Part shown: in pieces, positions 8,357 to 16,939 of the stretch
Position numbering within the stretch: position 1 is the first letter of the stretch
How the letters are laid out: every line of letters begins with the position of its first letter
Source of the DNA: an uncultured Lachnoclostridium sp.
GTDB taxonomy: Bacteria; Bacillota; Clostridia; Lachnospirales; Lachnospiraceae
Length of the DNA stretch: 40,170 bases
NCBI GenBank assembly: GCA_946499505.1
Contig: CAMMSL010000021.1
Span: 1-40,170 of the forward strand
Direction of reading: 5' to 3'
Notes under the pieces: generated by a model
The model's database searches: none
The model's input: the letters and a program-made list of their open reading frames with translations, nothing else
What the model was told of the DNA's origin: nothing
Position numbers and translations under genes: made by a program

Positions 8357-8385
8357 AGTATAACCCGATACGGAAGAATGGACAA
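8357..8385 (-). promoter_or_regulatory. Sigma-A promoter for cmk-ispH-S1
   Basis: On the minus strand TTGTCC and TATACT are separated by exactly 17 bases, about 40 bases before the cmk start. No other promoter is needed for the three-gene operon. The rest of 8386-8485 shows no gene. Confidence 0.8.
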
Positions 8386-8485
8386 GCACTTTTACATTCG
8401 TTCTCTTATAGTTAGGCTTTTCTGAACAAGCCGCCTCATATAATTAGCAGAAATATTTTCTTTTGTCATGCCAAAGCAAATTGAA

Positions 8486-9739
8486 TTAATGCCTTTCCAT
8501 ACTGGCATTTATCCCAACCAGATACCCTGTGCTCCATGCAATCTGAAGATTATATCCTCCGGTCACTGCATCCAGATCCAGAACCTCTCCGGCAAAATAG
8601 AGCCCTTTTACCAGCTTGGATTCCATTGTTCCCGGATCGATCTCTTTGACGGATACGCCGCCCTTTGTGATGATTGCTTCATTGTAGCCACGCAGCCCTG
8701 TCAGCGTCATGGTAAAGTCTTTGACCAGATGCACGAATCTGAGACGTTCCTCTTTCGTGATCTCATGAACCTTCTTATCTTCCGGAATGCCAGACAGGTC
8801 TACGATTACCGGTCGAAGTTTGGCTGGGAAGAGGCTGTCCACAGCATTTTTGAATTGTCGGTTGTGATTTGCCTCAAATTCCCGCAGGACACGTTTGTCC
8901 AGCTGTTCTTCTGTCAGAGCGGGTTTCAAGTCTATGTGAAGTGTAAGTTCTTTATCCTTGAGCTTTTTGCCGACGATGCTGCTGGCACTCAGAATGACCG
9001 GCCCGGTCACGCCGTAATGAGTGAAAAGCATCTCTCCGAATTCCTGATACAGCTTCTTCTTTCCATCTGTGATCCGGATTTCAATATTGCGCAGAGAAAG
9101 TCCCATCAACTCACCGGCATACCATTCTTTTACTTCCATCGGTACAAGAGACGGTGAAAGTTCTGAAACTTTGTGACCACATTTGCGTGCAAAACGGTAT
9201 CCGTCTCCTGTAGAGCCGGTAGACGGATAAGAAATGCCGCCGGTTGCGACAATGACAGTGTCTCCGGTTATTTGCTTTCCAGAGGCAAGCCGGATTCCTT
9301 TCACAATTTCTCCAGCAGATTTTTTTTCAGTGATCAGCTCTTTTACTTCGGCGTTCAGATTTATCTTTACACCAAGTCGTTCCATCTCGCTTTTCAGGGC
9401 CTGTATCACATCAGAAGAATGATCTGATACAGGAAATACTCTTCCACCCCGTTCCACTTTTGTCCTTACGCCAAGTTCTTCGAAAAATGAAATAACCTGT
9501 TCGTTGGTAAAGCTGTAAAATGCACTGTAAAGGAATTTCGGATTGCTGGTCACGGCAGGAAAGAAATCTTCCAGATCAGCCGCGTTCGTAATATTGCATC
9601 TTCCTTTTCCTGTAATAAAGAGCTTTTTCCCGAGCTTTTCATTTTTCTCGAATAACTCAACATTATTTCCGTTTTTCGCAGCAAAAACAGCTGCCATCAT
9701 TCCGGCGGCACCGCCGCCTATGATCAGGATCTTACTCAT
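8486..9739 (-). CDS. HI0933/YhiN-family FAD-dependent oxidoreductase
   Basis: This 417-residue flavoprotein belongs to the HI0933-like family of BaiN/YhiN-type proteins, whose substrates are mostly unknown. The N-terminal dinucleotide site MSKILIIGGGAAGMMAA is clear. GKGRCNITN near residue 45 and GEVLDLDAVTGGYNLQ near the C-terminus are family hallmarks. The ATG at 9739 has AAAGGG six bases upstream; an alternative ATG at 9754 overlaps the stop of the RpiR gene (ATGA) and has a weaker site. The pair is probably co-transcribed. I cannot assign a substrate. Confidence 0.88.
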   Translation of the reverse strand: MSKILIIGGGAAGMMAAVFAAKNGNNVELFEKNEKLGKKLFITGKGRCNITNAADLEDFFPAVTSNPKFLYSAFYSFTNEQVISFFEELGVRTKVERGGRVFPVSDHSSDVIQALKSEMERLGVKINLNAEVKELITEKKSAGEIVKGIRLASGKQITGDTVIVATGGISYPSTGSTGDGYRFARKCGHKVSELSPSLVPMEVKEWYAGELMGLSLRNIEIRITDGKKKLYQEFGEMLFTHYGVTGPVILSASSIVGKKLKDKELTLHIDLKPALTEEQLDKRVLREFEANHNRQFKNAVDSLFPAKLRPVIVDLSGIPEDKKVHEITKEERLRFVHLVKDFTMTLTGLRGYNEAIITKGGVSVKEIDPGTMESKLVKGLYFAGEVLDLDAVTGGYNLQIAWSTGYLVGINASMERH

Positions 9740-9750
9740 ATTTATCCCTT

Positions 9751-10740
9751 TCATTTATATCTTTCAACTGATTCTGCATCTGAATTTTTTTCTTTATCAG
9801 ATGTTTCTTTGCCGGATGTGTCTTCAGATTCTTCCATCGGAAGCGATGTGCTGACTGGATTTAATTCGTCTCCGCTGTATACCTGATATTCTCCCCAGAT
9901 ATCCTCAAGTGTTTCCAGTGTCGATACCACTTCTTTCTGTTTTTTCATGCAAAGTGCCACAATCAGTGAATTGATCACGCTGAGCGGAGCTACAAGAGAA
10001 TCAACAATAGACGCCATATCACTCCGGGCGATCAGGTTGCAGGAGGAATAAAGGTTCATTGGTGAATGGATGCTGTCTGTCAGCGTGATTACTTTTGCCT
10101 TCCTGTTGCTGGCAAATTCCAATGCTTTTAACGTACGCATAGAATACCGGGGAAAACTGATCCCGACGATCACATCTTCCTCGCTGATACGGATGAGCTG
10201 TTCGAAAATCTCGCTTGAGCTGTTTGTAGTTACCGGCGTTACATTGTCGCAGACCAGATTCAGGTAGAAACTGAAAAATGATGCCAGAGGCGCACAGCTG
10301 CGGATACCGATAACATAGATCTTACGGGCATTCAGGATCGTGTCGATGGCAAGGTTAAATGCCTTATGATCGATCACATCCAGTGTCTGTTTGATTTTTT
10401 CAATATCAGAATGAAGCACAGTTTCCAAAATCTCGCTCTGGCTGATCCTTCCGTAAGTCACTTCCATTCTCTGTATGGAGTTCAATTTTGTGCGTACAAG
10501 CTCTTCCAGTGCTTTCTGGAATCCCGGATATCCTTTATAACCGAGCTGTATGGCAAAGCGGACAACCGTTGATTCACTTACGCCCACAGTTTCACCGAGC
10601 TTTGCTGCGGTCAGGAAGACGGCTTTGTCATAATTCTTCCTCACATAGTCAGCAAGTCTTTTCTGCCCCTTGCTCATCTTGCTGTATCGCTCCTCAATCC
10701 GGAGGATCAGCTCATTTGTAGTTGTTTCTGTAGTTTCCAT
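9751..10740 (-). CDS. MurR/RpiR-family transcriptional regulator with SIS domain
   Basis: The 329-residue protein has an N-terminal RpiR helix-turn-helix domain (about 5-85; the segment VGVSESTVVRFAIQLGYKGYPGF is typical). A SIS sugar-phosphate-binding domain follows (about 130-260). The last 40 residues are acidic and low in complexity. Family members sense phosphosugars and usually repress nearby sugar or amino-sugar catabolic genes. Here the only co-transcribed gene is the HI0933-type flavoprotein, with which it overlaps by four bases, so the ligand and targets cannot be read from context. Confidence 0.9.
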   Translation of the reverse strand: METTETTTNELILRIEERYSKMSKGQKRLADYVRKNYDKAVFLTAAKLGETVGVSESTVVRFAIQLGYKGYPGFQKALEELVRTKLNSIQRMEVTYGRISQSEILETVLHSDIEKIKQTLDVIDHKAFNLAIDTILNARKIYVIGIRSCAPLASFFSFYLNLVCDNVTPVTTNSSSEIFEQLIRISEEDVIVGISFPRYSMRTLKALEFASNRKAKVITLTDSIHSPMNLYSSCNLIARSDMASIVDSLVAPLSVINSLIVALCMKKQKEVVSTLETLEDIWGEYQVYSGDELNPVSTSLPMEESEDTSGKETSDKEKNSDAESVERYK

Positions 10741-10776
10741 TTCTATTCTTTATTCCTTAATTTAGATTCTTTAATA

Positions 10777-10805
10777 TTTGTATCAGATTCCAGCTGAAAC
10801 TGCAA
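10777..10805 (-). promoter_or_regulatory. Probable promoter for the rpiR-flavoprotein pair
   Basis: TTGCAG, 17 bases, TACAAA on the minus strand, in the 82-base gap between the aminopeptidase stop and the RpiR start. The -10 box is only fair. Confidence 0.45.
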
Positions 10806-10822
10806 CAATTAAAACAGCAGTG

Positions 10823-12613
10823 TTATACAGGTCTTGTATATTGTTTCAGCCATTCCCGTTCCTCTTTATCGAGATAGGGAGATACTTTTTCATACACTGA
10901 TCTGTGATAATTGTTAAGCATATCCCTCTCTTCTTCTGTCATCCGTTCCGGCAGGAGCGCATCAAGATCGATGGGGACAAATGTCAGAGGTTCAAAATGC
11001 ATGAATTGTCCATATTCGTTTGCCATGTCTTCACATACAAGAAGTTCATTTTCCAGACGGACGCCATGGGAGCCTTCGATATAAATTCCCGGTTCGTCAG
11101 TAATGATCATATTGCGCTCAAGGACCTGTGCCGGAGCACTTCCCTCTTTCCAGCGGAAATTAATGGGGGCTTCATGGACGTTAAGGAGATATCCTACGCC
11201 ATGCCCGGTGCCGTGATTGAAGTTGACCCGTTCTTTCCAGAACACTTCCCGTGCAATGCAGTCCAGATTTGCTCCGCTGCATCCATGGAGAAATACAGTA
11301 TTCATCAACCGCAGCATTGCCCTTGCCGCAAGAGTAAAATCTTCTTTTTCTCTCTGCGATATTTCACCAATGGCAACAGTGCGGGTAATATCAGTTGATC
11401 CTTCCCAGTAGTGTCCTCCGGTATCTGTCAGCAGCATGCCGCCTTTGTGAAGTGATGCGCTGGATTCCGGCGTTGCACTGTAATGGACGATGGCCCCATG
11501 TTCGCCAAATGCACTGATCGGCGCAAAGCTGGCTCCGAGATACCCTTCCTGCTTTGCACGAAAAGACTCCAGTTTATCTGATGCCGAAATTTCTGTGACA
11601 GTTTCATCCGATCCGGCTGCATGTTTCAGCCAGAACATAAACTTCGTGTGAGCAACAGCGTCTTTGAGATGCGCCTTTTTCGTATTTTCAATCTCTATGT
11701 CATTTTTTATGCATTTCATGAGGACTTCCGGATTCTCCCGCTCCGTAATATCCACTTCTTTTGGAATGCTCTGATAAAGCGTATAGTTTACCCTGTTCGG
11801 ATCCAGCAAGATGACAGAAGATGGATTTATGCTCTTTACTGCAGCATATATGTCATTGTATGGTTTCATGAAAATGCGGTTTTTCTTCAGCTCATTGCGG
11901 ACGACTTCCGGGAATTTCCTTTCATCAGCATATAATTCCGCATAATCTTCATAGACCATCAGATATGCCAGGACAAGAGGACAGTATGCGATGTCATTCC
12001 CACGGATATTTAGAAGCCATGCGATATCATCAAGACTGGAAAGCAGATGAATATCAGCGGAAACCATCTTCATTTCTTCCCGTACTCTCTGCAATTTGGA
12101 TGCGGTGCTCTCCCCGCTGTATTTTTCATCCAGAAGAAATGCTTTTCCTATCGGAAGTTCTGGACGATCCTTCCATATTCTTCCGACCAGGTCGGCTTGA
12201 TAAGACACACTGCCTTCTTTCTCTGCGGCAATCTGAGCATAACGCTTGCCTGTATTTACCCCGACAGTCCGGCCGTCGAATCCGATGCCCCCCTTTGGCG
12301 GCAGCTTTTTTTCGAGGAACTGCTCGATCGTATCTATCCCCGGTTCCCCGGACTTAAAAAGTGTGATACCGCTGCCGGCCAGCTCTTTTTCTGCCTGAAT
12401 GAAATACCTCCCATCTGTCCACAAACCTGCCATATTCTTTGTGATTACAGCAGTTCCGGCTGATCCTGTAAAACCGGTGACAAACTGACGGGCTTTAAAA
12501 TATTCTCCCACATACTCACTCTGGTGAAAATCGTCAGACGGTACGATATAGATATCGATATTCTCTCTCTCCATCTCACGGCGCAGAACCGTAAGCCGTT
12601 CAGATATATTCAT
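10823..12613 (-). CDS. M24B family Xaa-Pro aminopeptidase (aminopeptidase P type)
   Basis: The enzyme removes an N-terminal residue next to proline and uses a two-metal (usually Mn) centre. The 596-residue protein is the long, three-domain form: two creatinase-like N-terminal domains (about 1-310) and a pita-bread catalytic domain (about 315-540), then a C-terminal extension. The metal ligands are visible: Asp in LLTDTGGHYWEG and STDITRT, His in NHGTGHGVGYLLNVHE, and Glu in ITDEPGIYIEG and RLENELLV. The ATG follows AGGAGG. It appears monocistronic from the promoter at 12679-12707. Confidence 0.93.
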   Translation of the reverse strand: MNISERLTVLRREMERENIDIYIVPSDDFHQSEYVGEYFKARQFVTGFTGSAGTAVITKNMAGLWTDGRYFIQAEKELAGSGITLFKSGEPGIDTIEQFLEKKLPPKGGIGFDGRTVGVNTGKRYAQIAAEKEGSVSYQADLVGRIWKDRPELPIGKAFLLDEKYSGESTASKLQRVREEMKMVSADIHLLSSLDDIAWLLNIRGNDIAYCPLVLAYLMVYEDYAELYADERKFPEVVRNELKKNRIFMKPYNDIYAAVKSINPSSVILLDPNRVNYTLYQSIPKEVDITERENPEVLMKCIKNDIEIENTKKAHLKDAVAHTKFMFWLKHAAGSDETVTEISASDKLESFRAKQEGYLGASFAPISAFGEHGAIVHYSATPESSASLHKGGMLLTDTGGHYWEGSTDITRTVAIGEISQREKEDFTLAARAMLRLMNTVFLHGCSGANLDCIAREVFWKERVNFNHGTGHGVGYLLNVHEAPINFRWKEGSAPAQVLERNMIITDEPGIYIEGSHGVRLENELLVCEDMANEYGQFMHFEPLTFVPIDLDALLPERMTEEERDMLNNYHRSVYEKVSPYLDKEEREWLKQYTRPV

Positions 12614-12678
12614 AGAAATTCCTCCTGTAAACAGTGCGAATTTAAAAGAGGATATTCAGCACCTTATTTCGCTTTAAT

Positions 12679-12707
12679 ATGATACCACCAAAAAGCAGAG
12701 AGTACAA
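12679..12707 (-). promoter_or_regulatory. Sigma-A promoter for the aminopeptidase
   Basis: TTGTAC, 17 bases, TATCAT on the minus strand, about 65 bases before the start codon. Its -35 box lies only about nine bases from the edge of the palindromic element copy 2, so a transcript or a bound protein at the element could affect it. Confidence 0.7.
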
Positions 12708-12715
12708 ATAAATTC

Positions 12716-13072
12716 CGATTTTTCGGACTGAATGCCAATAGGATAAGGTCCGAAAACAGACGGAGAGGAGGCAATGAAATACTTTTTAAGATAACCGACA
12801 TGTGCTTCAGGCTCCGCTACATAATCTGAGAAAAATTAAAGGGTCTGAAATCTGGATTCCAGTCCCTTAACTTTTTCTGACAGATTATTTCGAAGTCGCC
12901 TTCCTCACATACCAGTCATCTCTTTAAAGTCTTTCGATGCCTCGTCTCCATCTGTTTCTGTTTTATCAGAGTCGGCAGCCAGTCCGACAAATATGAAAGC
13001 TAAAGAAACCGGTTAAAAGGGTAAATAATAGAGAAGAAGTTATTTATTGGCCTGGCGGAGAACCGTTTCCGG
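12716..13072 (-). repeat. Large imperfect-palindrome intergenic element, copy 2
   Basis: Read on the minus strand this aligns along its length with 1-444. It includes the AACCGGTT segment (13007-13014; 74-81 in copy 1) and the upstream part CGGAAACGG (13063-13071; 1-9 in copy 1). It keeps the fold but not the sequence of two stems: 12821-12828 pairs with 12881-12888, and 12839-12847 with 12860-12868 (one mismatch). It lacks copy 1's 16-bp apical stem. There is no believable open frame in it. It lies between the aminopeptidase promoter and the hairpins that follow leuA; whether those hairpins belong to the same element cannot be judged, because copy 1 is cut at base 1. Confidence 0.8.
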
Positions 13073-13107
13073 TTATGGAGATTTCTGGTTCCGCTTGTTC
13101 GTCTTAT

Positions 13108-13187
13108 ATCTGCAGAGAACATCCCGTGTCAAGCCCTTGCCTGTAAACAGGTGCTTCGCAGGCTTGACATGGGATGGTCCTGCAGAT
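13108..13187. repeat. 80-base long hairpin between leuA and the aminopeptidase
   Basis: An almost perfect inverted repeat: ATCTGCAG (13108-13115) with CTGCAGAT (13180-13187), then 13120-13135 with 13161-13176 (16 bp, one G-T pair). The loop contains a smaller CCTGT/ACAGG hairpin at 13140-13151. No coding frame is supported here. It could be a structured RNA, a terminator remnant or a mobile-element end. Confidence 0.7.
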
Positions 13188-13218
13188 GAATATTATTCAA
13201 GCGGATCAGAAATTAATG

Positions 13219-13236
13219 CGGTTCGAATTCGAACCG
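13219..13236. promoter_or_regulatory. Perfect 18-base palindrome
   Basis: CGGTTCGAATTCGAACCG is exactly self-complementary with no loop, which suits a dimeric protein binding site better than an RNA hairpin. It lies alone between the two long hairpins. No regulator is known for it. Confidence 0.5.
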
Positions 13237-13340
13237 GAAGATCAACAAAGCCTATATCGACTGAAATAATGGGATCATAGTCGATGAAGTCGCTTCTTCT
13301 ACCCGTTTGCATGAGAATTTTCGGAATGGGAAAGAAAGCA

Positions 13341-13471
13341 GCCGGGAGGCAGGTATTGCGTACGCACCGTTGGAGCAGCGTCGGCACTTAGAGCGCGTCT
13401 TTTGCGCTCTTATGTACCGTTACGCTGCGACCGAATGAAAATGTGTGCGTTAGCAATACCTTCCTCCCGGC
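13341..13471. repeat. 131-base branched hairpin downstream of leuA
   Basis: Nested complementary segments: GCCGGGAGG (13341-13349) with 13463-13471, AGGTATTGC (13351-13359) with 13453-13461, ACGCAC (13362-13367) with 13445-13450, GCAGCG (13375-13380) with 13423-13428, and AGAGCGC (13390-13396) with 13404-13410. It begins 30 bases past the leuA stop and on the minus strand is followed by a pyrimidine-rich run, so it may end the leuA transcript. Its size is much greater than a normal terminator needs. Confidence 0.65.
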
Positions 13472-13501
13472 GGATACTTTATCAGACCGAAAAATCGAAA
13501 T

Positions 13502-15490
13502 TTACTTCCGGTTACGGTACTGTACGGGAGTGATGTTATACATTTTCTTGAACACTCGGTTGAAGTGCTCTACATTCTGATATCCTACGGATTCTGCGAT
13601 GCTCTCAACGGTAGCGCTGCTTCCTTTCAGCATAGCGCGCGCTTTCTTCATACGGATCTTTTTGAGGATATCCCCGAATGTCATACCGGATTTCTCTTTA
13701 ATGTATTTCGAGAGATACGGTTTGGACAGGTAGAATTTTTCTGCCAGGTCATCGAGAGTTACGTCTTTATAGTTCGCATAGATGTAGTTGGTGATCTCGA
13801 GAAGTCTCTCATCTTTCCCAGCCTGGGATTCAGCGATCTCTTTAATTTTATTTACGGCTACTACAAGGGCCTGGATCGATGCCTTGATGATATCGGCGTC
13901 GATTCCGACACCCCAGTAACGTTTCTTATTGCAGACAACTCCCACATATGCGACAGCTCTCGAAGAGGAGCCTTTTGTCAGGGAATGCTCCTCGTAAACT
14001 GACAATTCATAGCTTACGTCAAAGTAATGTTTGATCGCATTGCTGACTGCATCCAGACGTCCGTTTCCGACTCCGGTAATGTTAAAGCTGTTATTATTAT
14101 GATGGATGGTTGCCTCGGCAATGATGCCGTCTTCCTGTTTGAAGTGGCATTCGTCTACAGTGAATACCGGCTTCGCATTGATATAGTTGTCTTCGAATAT
14201 GCGGTAGATCAGATCCGGTGTAAGCTCTTTGTGAGCCTTGTCGGATACATCTTTGACAAGATATCCTACCTCTTCGCGCATCTTCTCCGGCAGGCTGATA
14301 CCGAAGCTCTGCTTCAGGATGTAGTTTACGCCGCCTTTTCCTGACTGGCTGTTGATACGGATCACATCAGAATCATATCTTCTGCCCACATCCTGTGGAT
14401 CGATCGGAAGGTACGGAACGCTCCATTTGTACAGATCATGCTCTTCTCTCCATGCCATTCCTTTTGCGATCGCATCCTGATGGGAACCGGAGAATGCGGT
14501 AAATACAAGTTCTCCTGCATACGGCTGGCGTGGAGAAACTTTCATCCTTGTCACGCGTTCATATACTTCGCAGATATCACTCATATTGGAGAAATCAAGT
14601 TCCGGATCAACGCCCTGGGAGAACATATTCATGGCAAGTGTGATGATATCCACATTTCCTGTGCGTTCGCCGTTTCCAAACAGTGTTCCCTCAATACGGT
14701 CAGCTCCTGCAAGGATGCCGAGCTCTGCATCGCTGATGCCGGATCCACGGTCATTATGCGGGTGAAGGGAAAGGATCACGTTTTCTCTGTCGCGCAGATG
14801 CTTGTTGAAATATTCTACCTGACTTGCAAATACATGAGGCATTGCATTTTCCACTGTAGTCGGAAGATTGATGATCGCTTTATTGTCTTTTGTTGGCTGC
14901 CAGATATCAAGAACTGCATTGCACACCTCAAGAGCGTAATCAACTTCTGTTCCCTGAAAGCTCTCCGGACTGTACTCAAACGTAAAGTTGCCTGATGTTT
15001 CCTCTGCCAGTTTCTTCAGAAGCTCAGCGCCGTCTGTTGCAATCTTTTTGATCTCTTCTTTATTTTTCTTAAAAACCTGTTCTCTCTGTGCTACTGATGT
15101 TGAGTTATATACATGTATGATCGCGTGAGGCGCACCTTTTACAGCCTCAAAAGTTCTTTTAATAATATGTTCGCGTGCCTGTGTCAGCACCTGAATCGTT
15201 ACATCATCAGGAATCATGTTCTGCTCGATCAATGTGCGGAGAAATTGATATTCTGTTTCCGATGCTGCCGGGAAACCGACCTCGATCACTTTGAAGCCGA
15301 TGTCCACGAGCATCTGGAAGAACTCCAGTTTCTCATCCAGACTCATAGGCTCGATCAGCGCCTGGTTGCCGTCTCTCAAGTCAACGCTGCACCAGATCGG
15401 AGCTTTGTCGATGGCATCTTTTTTTACCCAGTCATAACAAGGCTCTGGCGGCATAAAATATGTCTTTTCGTATTTCTTCCAATTTTCCAT
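13502..15490 (-). CDS. leuA: 2-isopropylmalate synthase fused to a C-terminal AraC-type DNA-binding domain
   Basis: Residues 1-552 form a long-type isopropylmalate synthase, which condenses acetyl-CoA with 2-ketoisovalerate in leucine synthesis. A DRE-TIM barrel carries the RDGNQ motif (39-43), SLHPHNDRG with metal-ligand histidines 243 and 245, and GNGERTGN (272-279). The LeuA regulatory dimer domain, the usual leucine site, spans about 432-552. After a short linker, residues 563-662 match an AraC/XylS domain. Its first helix-turn-helix is near 577-602, and the second ends in the family signature ([19 protein letters not shown], then YNITPVQYR). Ordinary enzymes of this type stop near residue 555. 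The frame is continuous, with no sign of a frameshift. AAGGAG precedes the ATG. No other leu gene is nearby. The fusion suggests an enzyme that also binds DNA; that is inference. Confidence 0.93.
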   Translation of the reverse strand: MENWKKYEKTYFMPPEPCYDWVKKDAIDKAPIWCSVDLRDGNQALIEPMSLDEKLEFFQMLVDIGFKVIEVGFPAASETEYQFLRTLIEQNMIPDDVTIQVLTQAREHIIKRTFEAVKGAPHAIIHVYNSTSVAQREQVFKKNKEEIKKIATDGAELLKKLAEETSGNFTFEYSPESFQGTEVDYALEVCNAVLDIWQPTKDNKAIINLPTTVENAMPHVFASQVEYFNKHLRDRENVILSLHPHNDRGSGISDAELGILAGADRIEGTLFGNGERTGNVDIITLAMNMFSQGVDPELDFSNMSDICEVYERVTRMKVSPRQPYAGELVFTAFSGSHQDAIAKGMAWREEHDLYKWSVPYLPIDPQDVGRRYDSDVIRINSQSGKGGVNYILKQSFGISLPEKMREEVGYLVKDVSDKAHKELTPDLIYRIFEDNYINAKPVFTVDECHFKQEDGIIAEATIHHNNNSFNITGVGNGRLDAVSNAIKHYFDVSYELSVYEEHSLTKGSSSRAVAYVGVVCNKKRYWGVGIDADIIKASIQALVVAVNKIKEIAESQAGKDERLLEITNYIYANYKDVTLDDLAEKFYLSKPYLSKYIKEKSGMTFGDILKKIRMKKARAMLKGSSATVESIAESVGYQNVEHFNRVFKKMYNITPVQYRNRK

Positions 15491-15512
15491 TTTTGTACAT
15501 CTCCTTATAATT

Positions 15513-15602
15513 AATCAATTTGATTGCTTTATTTTATCCTCACTAATACTATCATATGAAATACATCAAGACCAGTGACAAATTTAATCATTTAAGTTGA
15601 TT
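15513..15602 (-). promoter_or_regulatory. leuA upstream region: candidate promoter and two AATCA/TGATT inverted repeats
   Basis: A possible promoter is TTGTCA (15581-15576) with CATATG 17 bases on, or TATGAT 19 bases on; neither is strong. Two inverted repeats share the same half-sites: AATCAATTTGATT (15513-15525), between promoter and ribosome-binding site, and AATCA-N7-TGATT (15586-15602), just upstream of the -35. The leader is too short for a T-box. These are candidate operators, possibly for the AraC domain of LeuA itself. Confidence 0.4.
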
Positions 15603-15606
15603 TATT

Positions 15607-16872
15607 TTAATATCCTTTGCTCATAAAGAATAGATCACGGATATAGTACAGGCAGATTTTAAAGGTCCTTTCTACTACTGTATTCTCTGCGTATAATGGA
15701 TAAGATACGATACGGCTGCCGTTTACAGAATATGTTATTTCGCCGATCTGCTGTCCTTCCTGCAGAGGAGCTCTAATGTTATCCATGAGTTTCAGTTTGC
15801 TATCCACTTCTTCATCCTGCTTCAGAAGGACTTTTACAGGTTCTCCGTCTGAAGAAAGCTTGATCTTTACCGGAGACTTCTGCGGAAAGCCGTTTATATA
15901 GCCGTTTTCTATATTGACTGTCAGCGAAGAAATGTCCTGCCCGAAAGACGGATCTATTTTCTGATATGAATAATTTTCAATGGCATAGGTCATAAGCTTT
16001 CTTGTATCTGACCATTTATATCCTTTATTGTTTGGCCAGCCACAGGCAAGAAGAGCCACGATAAATGTCCGGCCATCATCCTGGAGTGCCCCGACATAGC
16101 AGTAACCGGCATCTGCAGTAAATCCGGTCTTGCCGGTCAACGCTCCGTCCATCATCTTCAGAAATGCATTGTGGTTTGTACATGAATATGTTCTGTTCCC
16201 GTCACAGTCCGAAAATGAATAGGAGTCTGTTCGCGTGATTTCCAGAAACTGGTCTTTTGCTGTTGATTCTGTGATACAGTATTTCATGATTCGGGCAAGA
16301 TCTCTTGCGGTCGTGTGGTGGATTCCGTTTTCGTCTTCTGCATCCAATCCGTTCGGCGTGATGAAATATGTAGATGTACACCCCAGTTCTTCCGCTTTAC
16401 TGTTCATCAGGTCCGCAAACCCTTTTACACTGCCTCCGATCTGCTCTGCAATCGCAACAGCGGTGTCATTGTGGGATTCGAGCATCAGAGAATACAAAAG
16501 GTCTTTCAGGAGATAACGCTGTCCTTCCGTCATACCAAGCTTTACTTCCGGCTGCGAGACAGCATTGCTGCTTGCGCTGACTTTGTCAGATAAATTTCCG
16601 TTTTCCAGAGCGATAATACAGGTCATGATCTTCGTTGTACTGGCCATCGGGGCCTCTGTTTCCCCGCTTTTGGAAAATAAAACACGCCCGGTATCGGCGT
16701 CCATCAGGACTGCATAACGGGCGTATAATCCGGAAGGTCTTATCTCAGAGTCTGCGACTTCCCGGTCGGACGTTTCAGCTGATACAGCAGAGGATGCGGC
16801 AGGCAGAAATGGCAGGGTCAGTATAACGGCGAGAATGATTCCGGCGCATCTTCTGACAATTTTTTTCACCAT
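15607..16872 (-). CDS. D-alanyl-D-alanine carboxypeptidase (S11 family, PBP5-like)
   Basis: The enzyme trims the terminal D-Ala from peptidoglycan stem peptides outside the membrane. The 421-residue precursor has a signal peptide (about 1-32). The active-site motifs are STTK (Ser78, Lys81), SHN (133-135) and KTG (248-250), followed by the C-terminal beta-rich domain (about 300-400) and a short hydrophobic end that may anchor it. GGAGG precedes the ATG. It follows scpB by 67 bases and may share the scpAB transcript, a neighbourhood known in other Firmicutes. Confidence 0.93.
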   Translation of the reverse strand: MVKKIVRRCAGIILAVILTLPFLPAASSAVSAETSDREVADSEIRPSGLYARYAVLMDADTGRVLFSKSGETEAPMASTTKIMTCIIALENGNLSDKVSASSNAVSQPEVKLGMTEGQRYLLKDLLYSLMLESHNDTAVAIAEQIGGSVKGFADLMNSKAEELGCTSTYFITPNGLDAEDENGIHHTTARDLARIMKYCITESTAKDQFLEITRTDSYSFSDCDGNRTYSCTNHNAFLKMMDGALTGKTGFTADAGYCYVGALQDDGRTFIVALLACGWPNNKGYKWSDTRKLMTYAIENYSYQKIDPSFGQDISSLTVNIENGYINGFPQKSPVKIKLSSDGEPVKVLLKQDEEVDSKLKLMDNIRAPLQEGQQIGEITYSVNGSRIVSYPLYAENTVVERTFKICLYYIRDLFFMSKGY

Positions 16873-16939
16873 AAAAGGATGCCTCCGTCTACTCTCTTAT
16901 TAGGGAGTATATGAAAACATCCTTAAAAATAGAATTCTT

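Noticed and set aside
15491-15606. T-box leader for leuA
   Set aside because: The region is only about 115 bases and lacks the T-box sequence and specifier hairpin; leucine control, if any, must be by other means.
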